Shown here: in pieces, positions 1 through 6,171 of the stretch | Layout: each line of letters begins with the position of its first letter | Numbering within the stretch: the first letter of the stretch is position 1 | Assembly: GCA_003154055.1 (NCBI GenBank) | Contig: PMCH01000268.1 | Span: forward strand, 3,873 to 11,105 | Direction: 5' to 3' | DNA: 7,233 bases | Origin: Acidobacteriaceae bacterium | GTDB taxonomy: Bacteria > Acidobacteriota > Terriglobia > Terriglobales > Acidobacteriaceae | Made by a program: the position numbers and the translations under genes | Notes under the pieces: generated by a model | Told to the model about the DNA's origin: nothing | Databases searched by the model: none | What the model saw: only the letters and a program-made list of their open reading frames with translations

Positions 1-102
1 GCGCAGGATGCCGGGTTCGAATACCAGCGGGCGAGACTGGCCCTGTTGCGTGCCACGGGAGAACTGGAGAAGTGGGCACTGGCGGCTTCTCCGGCGAAAT
101 AG
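1..102 (+). CDS. TolC-family outer-membrane efflux protein, C-terminal fragment
   Basis: Frame 1 is open from the window edge to a TAG at 100-102 and gives 33 residues. They include the stretch ARLALLRATGELEKWAL, which closely resembles the end of the last long helix in TolC/OEP-type outer-membrane factors, where an 'LLRATG.LE.W' pattern is common just before the C-terminus. Such proteins form the trimeric outer-membrane channel of RND or ABC efflux systems. Only the tail is visible, so length, signal peptide and partner genes cannot be judged; the partner pump would lie upstream, outside the window. A GC-rich hairpin follows the stop at once, so this gene probably ends its transcription unit. 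The family call rests on one short motif. Confidence 0.62.
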   Translation, partial: AQDAGFEYQRARLALLRATGELEKWALAASPAK

Positions 103-103
103 C

Positions 104-133
104 ACCCGGGAGTCTGCCTCCCGCCTCCCGGGT
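104..133 (+). terminator. GC-rich hairpin after the TolC-like gene
   Basis: Perfect 9-bp arms ACCCGGGAG (104-112) and CTCCCGGGT (125-133) enclose a 12-base loop, starting 2 bases after the TAG. The left arm can instead pair with a nearer copy of CTCCCG (107-112 with 118-123, loop of 5), so two exclusive stems exist. No T-tract follows, so this is not a canonical intrinsic terminator. It could be a U-less terminator, a 3'-end stabiliser, or chance in GC-rich DNA. Confidence 0.45.
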
Positions 134-191
134 CCCGTACTCGCCATTCCATGCAGGAAAACGACGTTCGGCAGGATAGCTCTTGCGGGGG

Positions 192-221
192 TTGACGAGC
201 GCTCCTCCCTCGCTGTACATT
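192..221 (+). promoter_or_regulatory. Possible sigma70-type promoter of the ArsR cassette
   Basis: TTGACG (192-197) matches five of six bases of the -35 consensus. TACATT (216-221) is a weak -10, four of six, with an 18-base spacer. Transcription would begin near 228, leaving only about 5 bases before the ATG at 233, where no Shine-Dalgarno sequence is visible. Either the mRNA is nearly leaderless or the start or promoter is placed differently. The remaining bases of the 134-232 gap show nothing else I recognise. Confidence 0.35.
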
Positions 222-228
222 ACCTATC

Positions 229-260
229 GGTTATGGAACTATTTGGTTATAGGGAAATAG
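229..260 (+). promoter_or_regulatory. Candidate ArsR operator overlapping the start codon
   Basis: This AT-rich patch in GC-rich surroundings holds GGTTAT twice (229-234 and 245-250, 16 bases apart). It also holds an inverted repeat CTATTT (239-244) / AAATAG (255-260) with a 10-base spacer. ArsR-family repressors bind imperfect inverted repeats and usually control their own operon. The position, next to the putative promoter and over the start codon, suits autorepression. This rests on pattern and position only. Confidence 0.3.
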
Positions 261-715
261 CACCGGATCGGCTGGACGCGACCTTCGCGGCACTCGCCGA
301 TCCTACTCGCAGGGCGATCCTGGCGCGGCTTGCGTCGGGTGATGCGTCAGTGACCGAACTGACCGAGCCCTTTGCCATGAGCCAGCCTGCAATCTCGAAA
401 CATCTCAAGGTACTGGAGCGCGCCGGGCTGATTTCGCGTGGCCAAGATGCGCAGCGCCGTCCCCGCCGGCTCGAGGCCACGCCGCTCGCCGAAGCCACGG
501 AATGGCTGGAGGGCTACCGCCAGTTCTGGGAGGGAACATTTCAACGCCTGGACGCCCTGCTCGATGAGCTGAAGTTCCAGAAGAAGAAGCGTGAGCGTCG
601 CAAGCGCTCGGTCGATTTCGCCGTCCCTCATTCGATTCATAGCCGAGCAAGCAGAAACCGGCCGCGAAACGCCGGGAGCCGGGCGTCAACCAAACGAAAA
701 GGGAAACTCCAATGA
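233..715 (+). CDS. ArsR-family winged-helix transcriptional regulator
   Basis: A 160-residue protein from ATG 233. Residues 14-34 (LDATFAALADPTRRAILARLA) are the typical opening of metal-independent ArsR repressors. The winged helix-turn-helix follows, with recognition helix MSQPAISKHLKVLERAGLI at 49-67. Residues 87-115 match the family's C-terminal dimer helix ('EW...YR.FWE..F..L...L'). I see no CxC metal site, as expected for the subgroup paired with SRPBCC genes. The reading frame stays open upstream to an ATG at position 8, but that stretch runs across the TolC tail and hairpin and looks non-coding, so I reject it. The basic tail after residue 116 (QKKKRERRKR, then about 35 low-complexity residues) is longer than usual and may be a frameshifted extension. 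The stop overlaps the next ATG by 4 bp, implying translational coupling. The likely role is repression of this cassette; the ligand is unknown. Confidence 0.85.
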   Translation: MELFGYREIAPDRLDATFAALADPTRRAILARLASGDASVTELTEPFAMSQPAISKHLKVLERAGLISRGQDAQRRPRRLEATPLAEATEWLEGYRQFWEGTFQRLDALLDELKFQKKKRERRKRSVDFAVPHSIHSRASRNRPRNAGSRASTKRKGKLQ

Positions 716-1224
716 AGAACACTGGAACACTAACAATCACGGCGCATGGCGACCGGGAGATCGTGATGACGCGTTCCTTCGAGGCTCCGCGCAACCTGGT
801 CTTCGACGCCTTCACCAAGCCCGAACTGGTGCGGCGGTGGTTACTCGGTCCAGACGGTTGGTCGATGCCAGTCTGCGAGATCGATCTGAGGGTGGGCGGC
901 ACGTACCGCTATGTGTGGCGTCACGCGAAGGGACATCAGATGGGGATGGGAGGTGTGTATCGGGAGATCGTGCCACCGGAGCGAATCGTCTCCACTGAGA
1001 ACTTCGACGAGGCCTGGTATCCGGGCGAAGGCGTGGGCACGCTCGTTTTCACTGAGCGCAATGGGAAGACGACCGTCACCCAGACGGTACTCTACGAGTC
1101 GCGAGAAGCGCGCGATTCCGTTCTCAAATCTCCTATGGAACAGGGCGTGGAGGCCGGCTACAGGCGGTTGGAGGAAATCCTGGTGTCGATGCGGGATCAA
1201 GGAATGGAGAAAGGAGCGAAATGA
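712..1224 (+). CDS. SRPBCC (AHSA1-like) domain protein
   Basis: A 170-residue protein. The opening, 'MTRSFEAPRNLVFDAFTKPE' then VRRWLLGP (residues 19-47), and 'EIDLRVGGTYRYVW' (56-69) are hallmarks of the AHSA1/START-like SRPBCC fold, as is the 'GVEAGYRRLEEIL' C-terminal helix. These cytoplasmic proteins form a helix-grip pocket for hydrophobic ligands. Bacterial members often sit next to ArsR regulators and their ligand is usually unknown. The start ATG overlaps the upstream stop (ATGA), and AGGGA at 700-704 gives a good ribosome-binding site. The stop likewise overlaps the next start. No enzyme activity can be assigned from sequence. Length is normal for the family and no lesion is visible. 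Confidence 0.88.
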   Translation: MKNTGTLTITAHGDREIVMTRSFEAPRNLVFDAFTKPELVRRWLLGPDGWSMPVCEIDLRVGGTYRYVWRHAKGHQMGMGGVYREIVPPERIVSTENFDEAWYPGEGVGTLVFTERNGKTTVTQTVLYESREARDSVLKSPMEQGVEAGYRRLEEILVSMRDQGMEKGAK

Positions 1225-1649
1225 TCATGAACGAAACGCGCGCGCCACGCAGCATTGGGCGCAGCCTTGGCGCGGTGCTCGCGGGCTTTGTCGCGGTTGT
1301 CATTCTTTCCATCGGCACCGATATGGCGCTAGTGTCGGCGGGGATTTTCCCACCTCTGAACCGGCCTTCTTTGTTCACCACTCCCCTCTTGCTTCTCGCG
1401 ACGGCTTATCGGGGCGCCTACTCGGTGGCTGGGAGCTACCTCGCCGCGCGCCTGGCGCCTAACCGTCCGATGGGGCACGCATTGGCGCTCGGAGTGGTCG
1501 GGCTGGCAGCGAGCATCACGGGCGCAATCATCATGCGGGGTGTTGGACCGGCGTGGTATCCGATCGCGCTCATCGCACTCGCGATGCCCGGTGCCTGGCT
1601 GGGCGGAGTTCTATCCCGCAGATGCCACGCGATAAGTGGGCAAGATTGA
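1221..1649 (+). CDS. Small four-helix integral membrane protein, unknown function
   Basis: A 142-residue hydrophobic protein with four probable membrane helices at about residues 15-40, 54-76, 86-106 and 112-131. The termini are short and polar, and positively charged loops (R79-R83, R133-R134) hint at orientation. I do not recognise the family. The start overlaps the SRPBCC stop (ATGA). A second in-frame ATG at 1227 is possible: AAGGAG at 1211-1216 lies 4 bases from the first ATG and 10 from the second, so spacing does not decide. As third gene of the ArsR-SRPBCC cassette it is probably co-repressed and may be the effector of whatever that cassette senses, which is inference. Nothing resembling a terminator with a T-tract follows it. 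Confidence 0.75.
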   Translation: MIMNETRAPRSIGRSLGAVLAGFVAVVILSIGTDMALVSAGIFPPLNRPSLFTTPLLLLATAYRGAYSVAGSYLAARLAPNRPMGHALALGVVGLAASITGAIIMRGVGPAWYPIALIALAMPGAWLGGVLSRRCHAISGQD

Positions 1650-1788
1650 CGAACAACGCTTGCGGCAGGCATATGACCGAAGGTAACGCAGCCCCAGCCC
1701 CTACCCCCGTAGACGGCATCTTAACCATGGGGCGCCCGGAGGCGCACCTGGAATGGCAGCCTCTGTGGGGAGCTTTATCACCCGGAAA

Positions 1789-1797
1789 TGTTAAAAT
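1789..1797 (+). promoter_or_regulatory. Extended -10 promoter of hpnJ
   Basis: TG at 1789-1790, one base, then TAAAAT (1792-1797) forms an extended -10 element matching five of six bases of TATAAT. No recognisable -35 is seen around 1769-1774. Initiation would fall near 1804, about 9 bases before the hpnJ ATG, giving a very short leader with no room for a normal Shine-Dalgarno. The rest of the 1650-1812 gap holds only a weak 5-bp stem (1732-1745). Confidence 0.45.
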
Positions 1798-1812
1798 AGA
1801 GCACTCAAGCCT

Positions 1813-3285
1813 ATGCCTCTGAAAACACTGTTCTTGAATCCGCCCTCGTTTGAAAACTTCGATGGAGGCGCGGGTTCGCGCTGGCCGGCGACGCGTGAAA
1901 TCGAGTCCTACTGGTATCCCGTCTGGCTGGCCTATCCGGCCGGCATGCTGGAGGGGTCACGGCTGCTGGATGCTCCTTCGCACCACGTTTCCGCGGAAGA
2001 GACCATCCGCATCTGCAAGGACTACGAGTTCCTGGTCCTGTTCACCAGCACGCCCGGATTCCCGGGGGACATCCTGCTGGCGGAGGCGATCAAGAACGCC
2101 AACCCTAACATCAAGATTGCGTTCGTCGGGCCGCATGTCAGCGTGCTGCCGGAGAAGTCGCTGCGCTCGACCCCGGCCATGGATTTTATCTGCCGCAAGG
2201 AATTCGACAACACCGTGGTCGAATATGCGCAGGGCAAGCCGCTGGAAGACATTCTCGGAATCTCGTACCTCAAGAACGGTGAGGTCGTGCACAATGCCGA
2301 CCGTCCGCAGATTGAGAACCTGGATGCGCTGCCCCACGTCACCGACATTTACCGGCGCGACCTGGACGTACGCCGCTACACAGTTCCCTTCCTGCTCCAC
2401 CCGTATGTGTCGCTCTATACGACGCGTGGCTGCCCGGCGCAGTGTACGTTCTGCCTGTGGCCGCAGACGTTGAGTGGACATCCGTGGCGCAAGCGCTCGA
2501 CCGACGACGTGGCCCGCGAAATGGCGAAGGCCAAGCAATACTGGCCGGACGTGAAAGAATTCTTTTTTGACGACGACACGTTCAACATTCAGGCGGCACG
2601 CACCGTGGAATTGTGCGCCAAGCTGAAGCCTCTGGGACTGACGTGGTCCTGCACCTCGCGCGTGACGACGAGCTACGAGACATTGAAGGCGATGAAAGAT
2701 GCCGGATGCCGGCTGCTCATTGTCGGCTACGAATCGGGCGATCAGCAGATCCTGAAGAACATCAAGAAGGGTGCCACGCTCGAGCATGCGCGCCAGTTCA
2801 CCAAGAACTGCCACAAGCTGGGGCTGGTCGTGCACGGTGACTTTATCCTCGGGCTGCCGGGCGAAACACGCGAGACCATCCAGAACACGATCAAGTTCGC
2901 CAAGGAACTGGACGTGGAGACGATCCAGGTCTCGGTGGCGCATGCTTATCCCGGCACTGAGTTGCACGAATTGGCCATGAAGAACGGATTCATGACCGCC
3001 GAGAACAAGATGGTGGATGATGGCGGCCACCAGATGGTGCAGATCGAGTATCCGGGACTGCCCGCGGCGGAGATCATGGACTCGGTACACCGCTTCTACG
3101 ACGAATACTACTTCCGTCCCAAGGCTGCGTACCGCATTCTGAGGAAAGCCGTATTTGATAATTCCGAACGCAAACGCCTCTACAAAGAGGCGCGGACATT
3201 CCTGAAGCTGCGCGCGCAACGACACAAGTGGGTCAAGGAAAACCGCAAGGAAGAACCCACCGCGGCCGCGCCGGCCAAAGCCTAG
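1813..3285 (+). CDS. hpnJ: Hopanoid biosynthesis radical SAM protein HpnJ
   Basis: A 490-residue B12-binding-type radical SAM protein. The N-terminus (residues 5-28, TLFLNPPSFENFDGGAGSRW and on) is the signature opening of HpnJ. Residues to about 175 form a cobalamin-binding-like Rossmann region. The [4Fe-4S] motif is C207-x3-C211-x2-C214 within TTRGCPAQCTFC. Other core elements are FFFDDDTFN (250-258), GYESG (305-309) and GDFILGLPGET (342-352). The tail is Lys/Arg-rich and ends in Pro/Ala. In Burkholderia cenocepacia, HpnJ was linked genetically to converting bacteriohopanetetrol glucosamine to the cyclitol ether (ring contraction), after HpnI and HpnK; neither of those genes is nearby here. 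The start is the first Met that retains the family N-terminus. No clear ribosome-binding site precedes it, but an extended -10 lies just upstream. Two transporter genes follow on the same strand, the first after 16 bases. Family assignment is strong; the exact reaction in this organism is inferred. Confidence 0.93.
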   Translation: MPLKTLFLNPPSFENFDGGAGSRWPATREIESYWYPVWLAYPAGMLEGSRLLDAPSHHVSAEETIRICKDYEFLVLFTSTPGFPGDILLAEAIKNANPNIKIAFVGPHVSVLPEKSLRSTPAMDFICRKEFDNTVVEYAQGKPLEDILGISYLKNGEVVHNADRPQIENLDALPHVTDIYRRDLDVRRYTVPFLLHPYVSLYTTRGCPAQCTFCLWPQTLSGHPWRKRSTDDVAREMAKAKQYWPDVKEFFFDDDTFNIQAARTVELCAKLKPLGLTWSCTSRVTTSYETLKAMKDAGCRLLIVGYESGDQQILKNIKKGATLEHARQFTKNCHKLGLVVHGDFILGLPGETRETIQNTIKFAKELDVETIQVSVAHAYPGTELHELAMKNGFMTAENKMVDDGGHQMVQIEYPGLPAAEIMDSVHRFYDEYYFRPKAAYRILRKAVFDNSERKRLYKEARTFLKLRAQRHKWVKENRKEEPTAAAPAKA

Positions 3286-3301
3286 GCCGGGGAGTCCGGG
3301 A

Positions 3302-3733
3302 GTGACTTTTCGAAAATACCTGGTGTTGGCTGGAGTCACAGTCTTCAGTGCCGCAGGTGACTCGCTGCTGGCGCGAGGCATGAAACAGTCAGGCAGCGTT
3401 TCTCCGCACGACCTCTCCAGCCTGATCCTTACCATCCTGAATCCGTGGGTGGTAGCCGGGATTGTCTTGCTGCTTGCCTTCTTCGCCTCCTACTCGTCAG
3501 CACTCTCCTGGGCGGACCTCACCTATGTGCTTCCGGCCAGTTCGCTGGGCTATGTGCTGGTGGCCTTCGCCGGACGCTTCGTTTTCCACGAGCAGATCTC
3601 GGTGACGCGCTGGCTGGGAATCGCCCTGATTACAGCGGGCGTGGGTTTTGTGGCGGTGGGGCCCTCGGTCACGCCAAAGCTCGAGCGGCCAGAACCATCG
3701 GCTGACGCGGCCTCTCAGGAGGTGCGCTCGTGA
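3302..3733 (+). CDS. DMT/EamA-type half-transporter, first of a pair
   Basis: A 143-residue membrane protein starting at GTG, with GGGGAG (3289-3294) 7 bases upstream. Four membrane helices are expected at about 6-24, 46-69, 74-91 and 102-120, the size of one SMR/EamA half-unit. Shared elements with its neighbour are 'GDSLLARGMK' at the end of helix 1 (Asp20), 'SWADLTYVLPAS' (69-80) and 'FHE..(4)RW' (95-104). A polar tail after residue 121 is rich in Pro, Glu and Ala. Small proteins of this fold work as dimers, either as SMR drug/proton antiporters or as lipid-linked sugar flippases such as ArnE/ArnF. The immediate downstream partner argues for a heterodimer in the cytoplasmic membrane. The 16-bp gap after hpnJ argues for co-transcription. 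Substrate unknown; a hopanoid-related lipid is my inference. Confidence 0.82.
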   Translation: MTFRKYLVLAGVTVFSAAGDSLLARGMKQSGSVSPHDLSSLILTILNPWVVAGIVLLLAFFASYSSALSWADLTYVLPASSLGYVLVAFAGRFVFHEQISVTRWLGIALITAGVGFVAVGPSVTPKLERPEPSADAASQEVRS

Positions 3734-4110
3734 GAGATGCTTATGCCTGGGTGGCCATCGGAGTGATTGTAGTGGCATCAACGACCGGGGATGTGCTTCT
3801 TTCCCATGCGATGAAGAAGGTCGGAGACGTAAGCGAGCTCTGGAAACAGCATGGATTGCTCCAGGTAGTCAACCGCGTGCTCACTACTCCGACGTTCATC
3901 CTCGGCGTGATGGCGTTCGCCGTGGCGTTCTACAGCCTGCTGTTCGGCCTCTCCTGGGGAGACCTGAGCCTGGTTGCTCCCGCTTCCGCCTCGCTGACGT
4001 TTGTGTCGAATGCGGTGGCTGCGCGAATTTTCCTGCATGAACGGGTGGGCCGGCGCCGCTGGATTGCGGCCCTGCTGGTAGCGGGCGGCGTGGCGCTGAT
4101 GGCGGTCTGA
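3730..4110 (+). CDS. DMT/EamA-type half-transporter, second of a pair
   Basis: A 126-residue membrane protein starting at GTG 3730, which overlaps the previous stop by 4 bp (GTGA). A strong AGGAGG (3717-3722) lies inside the upstream gene, 7 bases away, so coupled translation is likely. Four helices are expected at about 6-24, 55-75, 79-98 and 109-126. It is a paralogue of the upstream protein: 'GDVLLSHAMKK' (Asp21), 'SWGDLSLVAPAS' (75-86) and 'FLHE' (101-104) followed by RRRW (108-111) line up with the same elements there. It ends right after helix 4 without the partner's polar tail. The pairing of unequal halves recalls ArnE/ArnF and EbrA/EbrB-type heterodimers. Together with hpnJ it makes a three-gene unit. 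Substrate unknown. Confidence 0.82.
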   Translation: MRDAYAWVAIGVIVVASTTGDVLLSHAMKKVGDVSELWKQHGLLQVVNRVLTTPTFILGVMAFAVAFYSLLFGLSWGDLSLVAPASASLTFVSNAVAARIFLHERVGRRRWIAALLVAGGVALMAV

Positions 4111-4118
4111 AGAGCGAC

Positions 4119-4658
4119 TTAGACGAACAGATCCAGAGGATTGATGAGCGCGCCGGCATCGACAACGGATCCCGGCTTCAAGACCGGAGGCGGAACTTCG
4201 GAAATCTGCACAGGCCCGAAAGACCTCAAGATCGGGAAGGTCTCACCCATTACGTCCAGGGGATGCTCCAGAAGCTTTGCTGAGCCCATCGCGCTCGCAA
4301 TGGCCCGCATTTTCGCCAAGTGCCTGACCAGTTCCGCCAGCATGTCCTCTCCGCCCGAACTCAGGCGAACAAACTCCACGCACATTCCCGAACGACCCAG
4401 GACCGCCCTCACCTGTGCCAGGGCTCGAAATGATGACGCTTCCACCCGGGCCAGGATTTCCGTCTGAGCGCCGCATGGAAGCAGCAGGCCCGTCTCAATG
4501 AAGCATCCGCCGACGCTCAGATTGCGGATGGTGCCGCGAAGCAGGGCCCCGTCCGAGGGCAGGCACACGATGTTGGCTAAGCCACTACACCCGAACCGCG
4601 GGCTCCGCCGCCGATTCCCGCCGTCCAGAGATAGTCGGTCTGGCATCCATTCGCGCAT
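4119..4658 (-). CDS. PilZ-domain protein with uncharacterised C-terminal extension
   Basis: A 179-residue protein. RRSPR (17-21) supplies the RxxxR motif and NLSVGG (47-52) the [D/N]xSxxG motif, the two c-di-GMP-contacting elements of PilZ domains. GMCVEF (91-96) matches the end of the PilZ beta-barrel. Both key motifs are intact, so c-di-GMP binding is plausible. Residues about 118-179 form an extension ending in a Pro-rich stretch (EVPPPVLKPG, 154-163) that I do not recognise. The start is uncertain: ATG 4658 and an in-frame ATG at 4646 both precede the domain and neither has a clear ribosome-binding site. The gene lies 109 bases after hpnE on the same strand and is probably a separate unit. 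Its stop is only 8 bp from the stop of the convergent transporter gene. A link with hopanoids is not shown. Confidence 0.82.
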   Translation of the reverse strand: MREWMPDRLSLDGGNRRRSPRFGCSGLANIVCLPSDGALLRGTIRNLSVGGCFIETGLLLPCGAQTEILARVEASSFRALAQVRAVLGRSGMCVEFVRLSSGGEDMLAELVRHLAKMRAIASAMGSAKLLEHPLDVMGETFPILRSFGPVQISEVPPPVLKPGSVVDAGALINPLDLFV

Positions 4659-4735
4659 GTCGATACCAGAATCGTATGCCCGATCACGCGTGGTGAAAAT
4701 GGCGATAAGGTACTGCGGAAAAGGAAACCGAGGTA

Positions 4736-4741
4736 ATTAAA
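4736..4741 (-). promoter_or_regulatory. Possible -10 box for the PilZ gene
   Basis: On the minus strand TTTAAT (4741 down to 4736) matches five of six -10 bases in the 109-base gap between hpnE and the PilZ gene. No convincing -35 is found at the expected distance. If used, the leader would be about 65-70 bases. An 11-bp palindrome, TTTCCCGGAAA (4744-4754), sits directly upstream and could be a regulator site or chance. No T-tailed terminator for hpnE is seen in the gap. Confidence 0.22.
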
Positions 4742-4767
4742 GTTTTCCCGGAAATTGCCGAGCACCC

Positions 4768-6171
4768 TCAGCCGAACAGTCGCATGAAGCCGGACGCCGG
4801 TAGATCGGGGACAAGAAAGCGGGCCGCCTGGCTGCCAGCAATGCGGGCCAGCGACTCGGCGGCGAGATAGCCGCTACGCACGGCTCCCTCCATGGTGGCT
4901 GGCCAGCCCGTCGCGATCCAGTCTCCGGCGAGCAGGACCCTCGGCCAGGCGGTCGCTGGGCCTGGACGAAACTGGTCCATTCCCGGGCGCGGCGAATAGG
5001 TGGCGTTGATTTCCTTGATCACGGTGGATTTCACCAGCTTCGCTTCCCGCACCGCCGGGAAAAAGTCCCGCATCTCCCGTACCGCAAGATCCACAATTTC
5101 GGTCTTTGATTTCTCCACCAGGCTCTTGGAACTGCTTACCACCAACTCGATGTAGCTGCCGCTTCCCTTCTCGCGCGCCTGGATGAGCCGGGACTTGTGG
5201 AACATCCACTGAATGGTGCGGTCCAGCAACACGGCATGATCGAGATCGCTGACCATGCGGTCGAACCAGAGGTGGATGCCGGTGATGGGCGAAGGTTCGA
5301 AGTGGCCGAGCATTTCCGAGAGTGGGGCGGCGGCCGGCGAGTCAGGCAGGAGTCGCGAGAGAGCATCAAAAGGGACGGCCAGCAGGAGATAGTCGAACCT
5401 CTGTTCCTGGCCATTGGCAGTCACTACGACGCCCTCCGGTTGGGCGCGGAACGACTCCAGACCGGCGCGGAACTGGATTTCTCCACCCCGCAACCGGATG
5501 TAGTTGCCGGCGGCTCCGTACAGTTCGGTCAGCGGAACAGTGGGAATTCCCATGCGGCCCGCGGCCGCTGATTTCAGGAAAGACTCGCGGACCACTTGCG
5601 CCGCGTAGGGAACGGACGTCCGGTCCAGATCTTCATTCAGGGCGCTGACCAGAATCGTTTTCCAGAAACGCTCAATGGCAGCTTGCGTTTGCCCGTGGCG
5701 CTTCAACCAAGTTAGGAATGTCTCTCCGCGATCGGTGGGCATGGACGGAGCAAGGGCAACCATAGCGCGGCTGATGGCCAGCTTGTCGGCAAGGCTCAAA
5801 CAATCGGCGCGCAGAAACGCCGGAGCCGTATGGAACGGCGCCGGCCACCTCGATGGCCAGAGGACCGAGGCGCGGCCTCCAGGCTCCAGAAATGTCAGGT
5901 TCTCGTACCAGCGGATTTTGTCTTCCACGCCGGTGCGGCGATAGAACTCCAGCAGGTTGGTGCAACAGCCCAGGAGCACATGCTGGCAGTTGTCCACGAT
6001 CTCGCCCGTGCCGGGATGCTGATACGAAGATGCCCGGCCGCCCAGATAGGGCCGGCGCTCGAATAGCGTCACGCGGAATCCGGCTTCGGAAAGGGCGCAT
6101 CCCGCCGCCAGACCGGCCAGACCGCCTCCGGCGATTGCGACCGTGGGAGGTTGTGTCCAGGAAGAGGTCAT
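4768..6171 (-). CDS. hpnE: Hydroxysqualene dehydroxylase HpnE (squalene-associated FAD flavoprotein)
   Basis: A 467-residue FAD-dependent amine-oxidase-fold protein. The N-terminal dinucleotide site is VAIAGGGLAGLAAG (residues 11-24), with the ribose-binding Glu38 in 'VTLFERRPYLGGRA'. The C-terminal FAD motif is GDWIATGWPATMEGAVRSG (about 416-434), typical of HpnE and related carotenoid/squalene desaturases. HpnE reduces hydroxysqualene, made by HpnC, to squalene. Placement directly after hpnD supports HpnE over a phytoene desaturase. The hpnD TGA (6173-6171) shares one base with this ATG, so translation is probably coupled; a GTG one codon earlier (6174) would give a 4-bp overlap and is also possible. 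Length is normal to slightly long for the family, with no break seen. Confidence 0.92.
   Translation of the reverse strand: MTSSWTQPPTVAIAGGGLAGLAAGCALSEAGFRVTLFERRPYLGGRASSYQHPGTGEIVDNCQHVLLGCCTNLLEFYRRTGVEDKIRWYENLTFLEPGGRASVLWPSRWPAPFHTAPAFLRADCLSLADKLAISRAMVALAPSMPTDRGETFLTWLKRHGQTQAAIERFWKTILVSALNEDLDRTSVPYAAQVVRESFLKSAAAGRMGIPTVPLTELYGAAGNYIRLRGGEIQFRAGLESFRAQPEGVVVTANGQEQRFDYLLLAVPFDALSRLLPDSPAAAPLSEMLGHFEPSPITGIHLWFDRMVSDLDHAVLLDRTIQWMFHKSRLIQAREKGSGSYIELVVSSSKSLVEKSKTEIVDLAVREMRDFFPAVREAKLVKSTVIKEINATYSPRPGMDQFRPGPATAWPRVLLAGDWIATGWPATMEGAVRSGYLAAESLARIAGSQAARFLVPDLPASGFMRLFG

Noticed and set aside
8..232. Upstream extension of the ArsR regulator to an ATG at position 8
   Set aside because: The extension overlaps the TolC-like tail and the hairpin, has an unlikely composition, and the family normally begins close to the ATG at 233.
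1732..1745. GCGCC/GGCGC stem with a 4-base loop as a terminator
   Set aside because: Only 5 bp, no T-tract, about 80 bases after the preceding stop, and likely by chance in GC-rich DNA.
1553..1822. Small plus-strand open frame across the gap before hpnJ
   Set aside because: It starts inside the membrane-protein gene in another frame, overlaps the hpnJ start, and lacks a ribosome-binding site or recognisable protein features.
1957..3435. 492-codon open frame on the minus strand opposite hpnJ
   Set aside because: It lies antisense to a confidently identified gene, its translation is Arg/His/Val-rich without recognisable domains, and such frames are common opposite GC-rich genes.
4744..4754. 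Palindrome TTTCCCGGAAA as a defined operator
   Set aside because: A single 11-bp palindrome with no second copy seen and no neighbouring regulator; noted only as context for the PilZ promoter.
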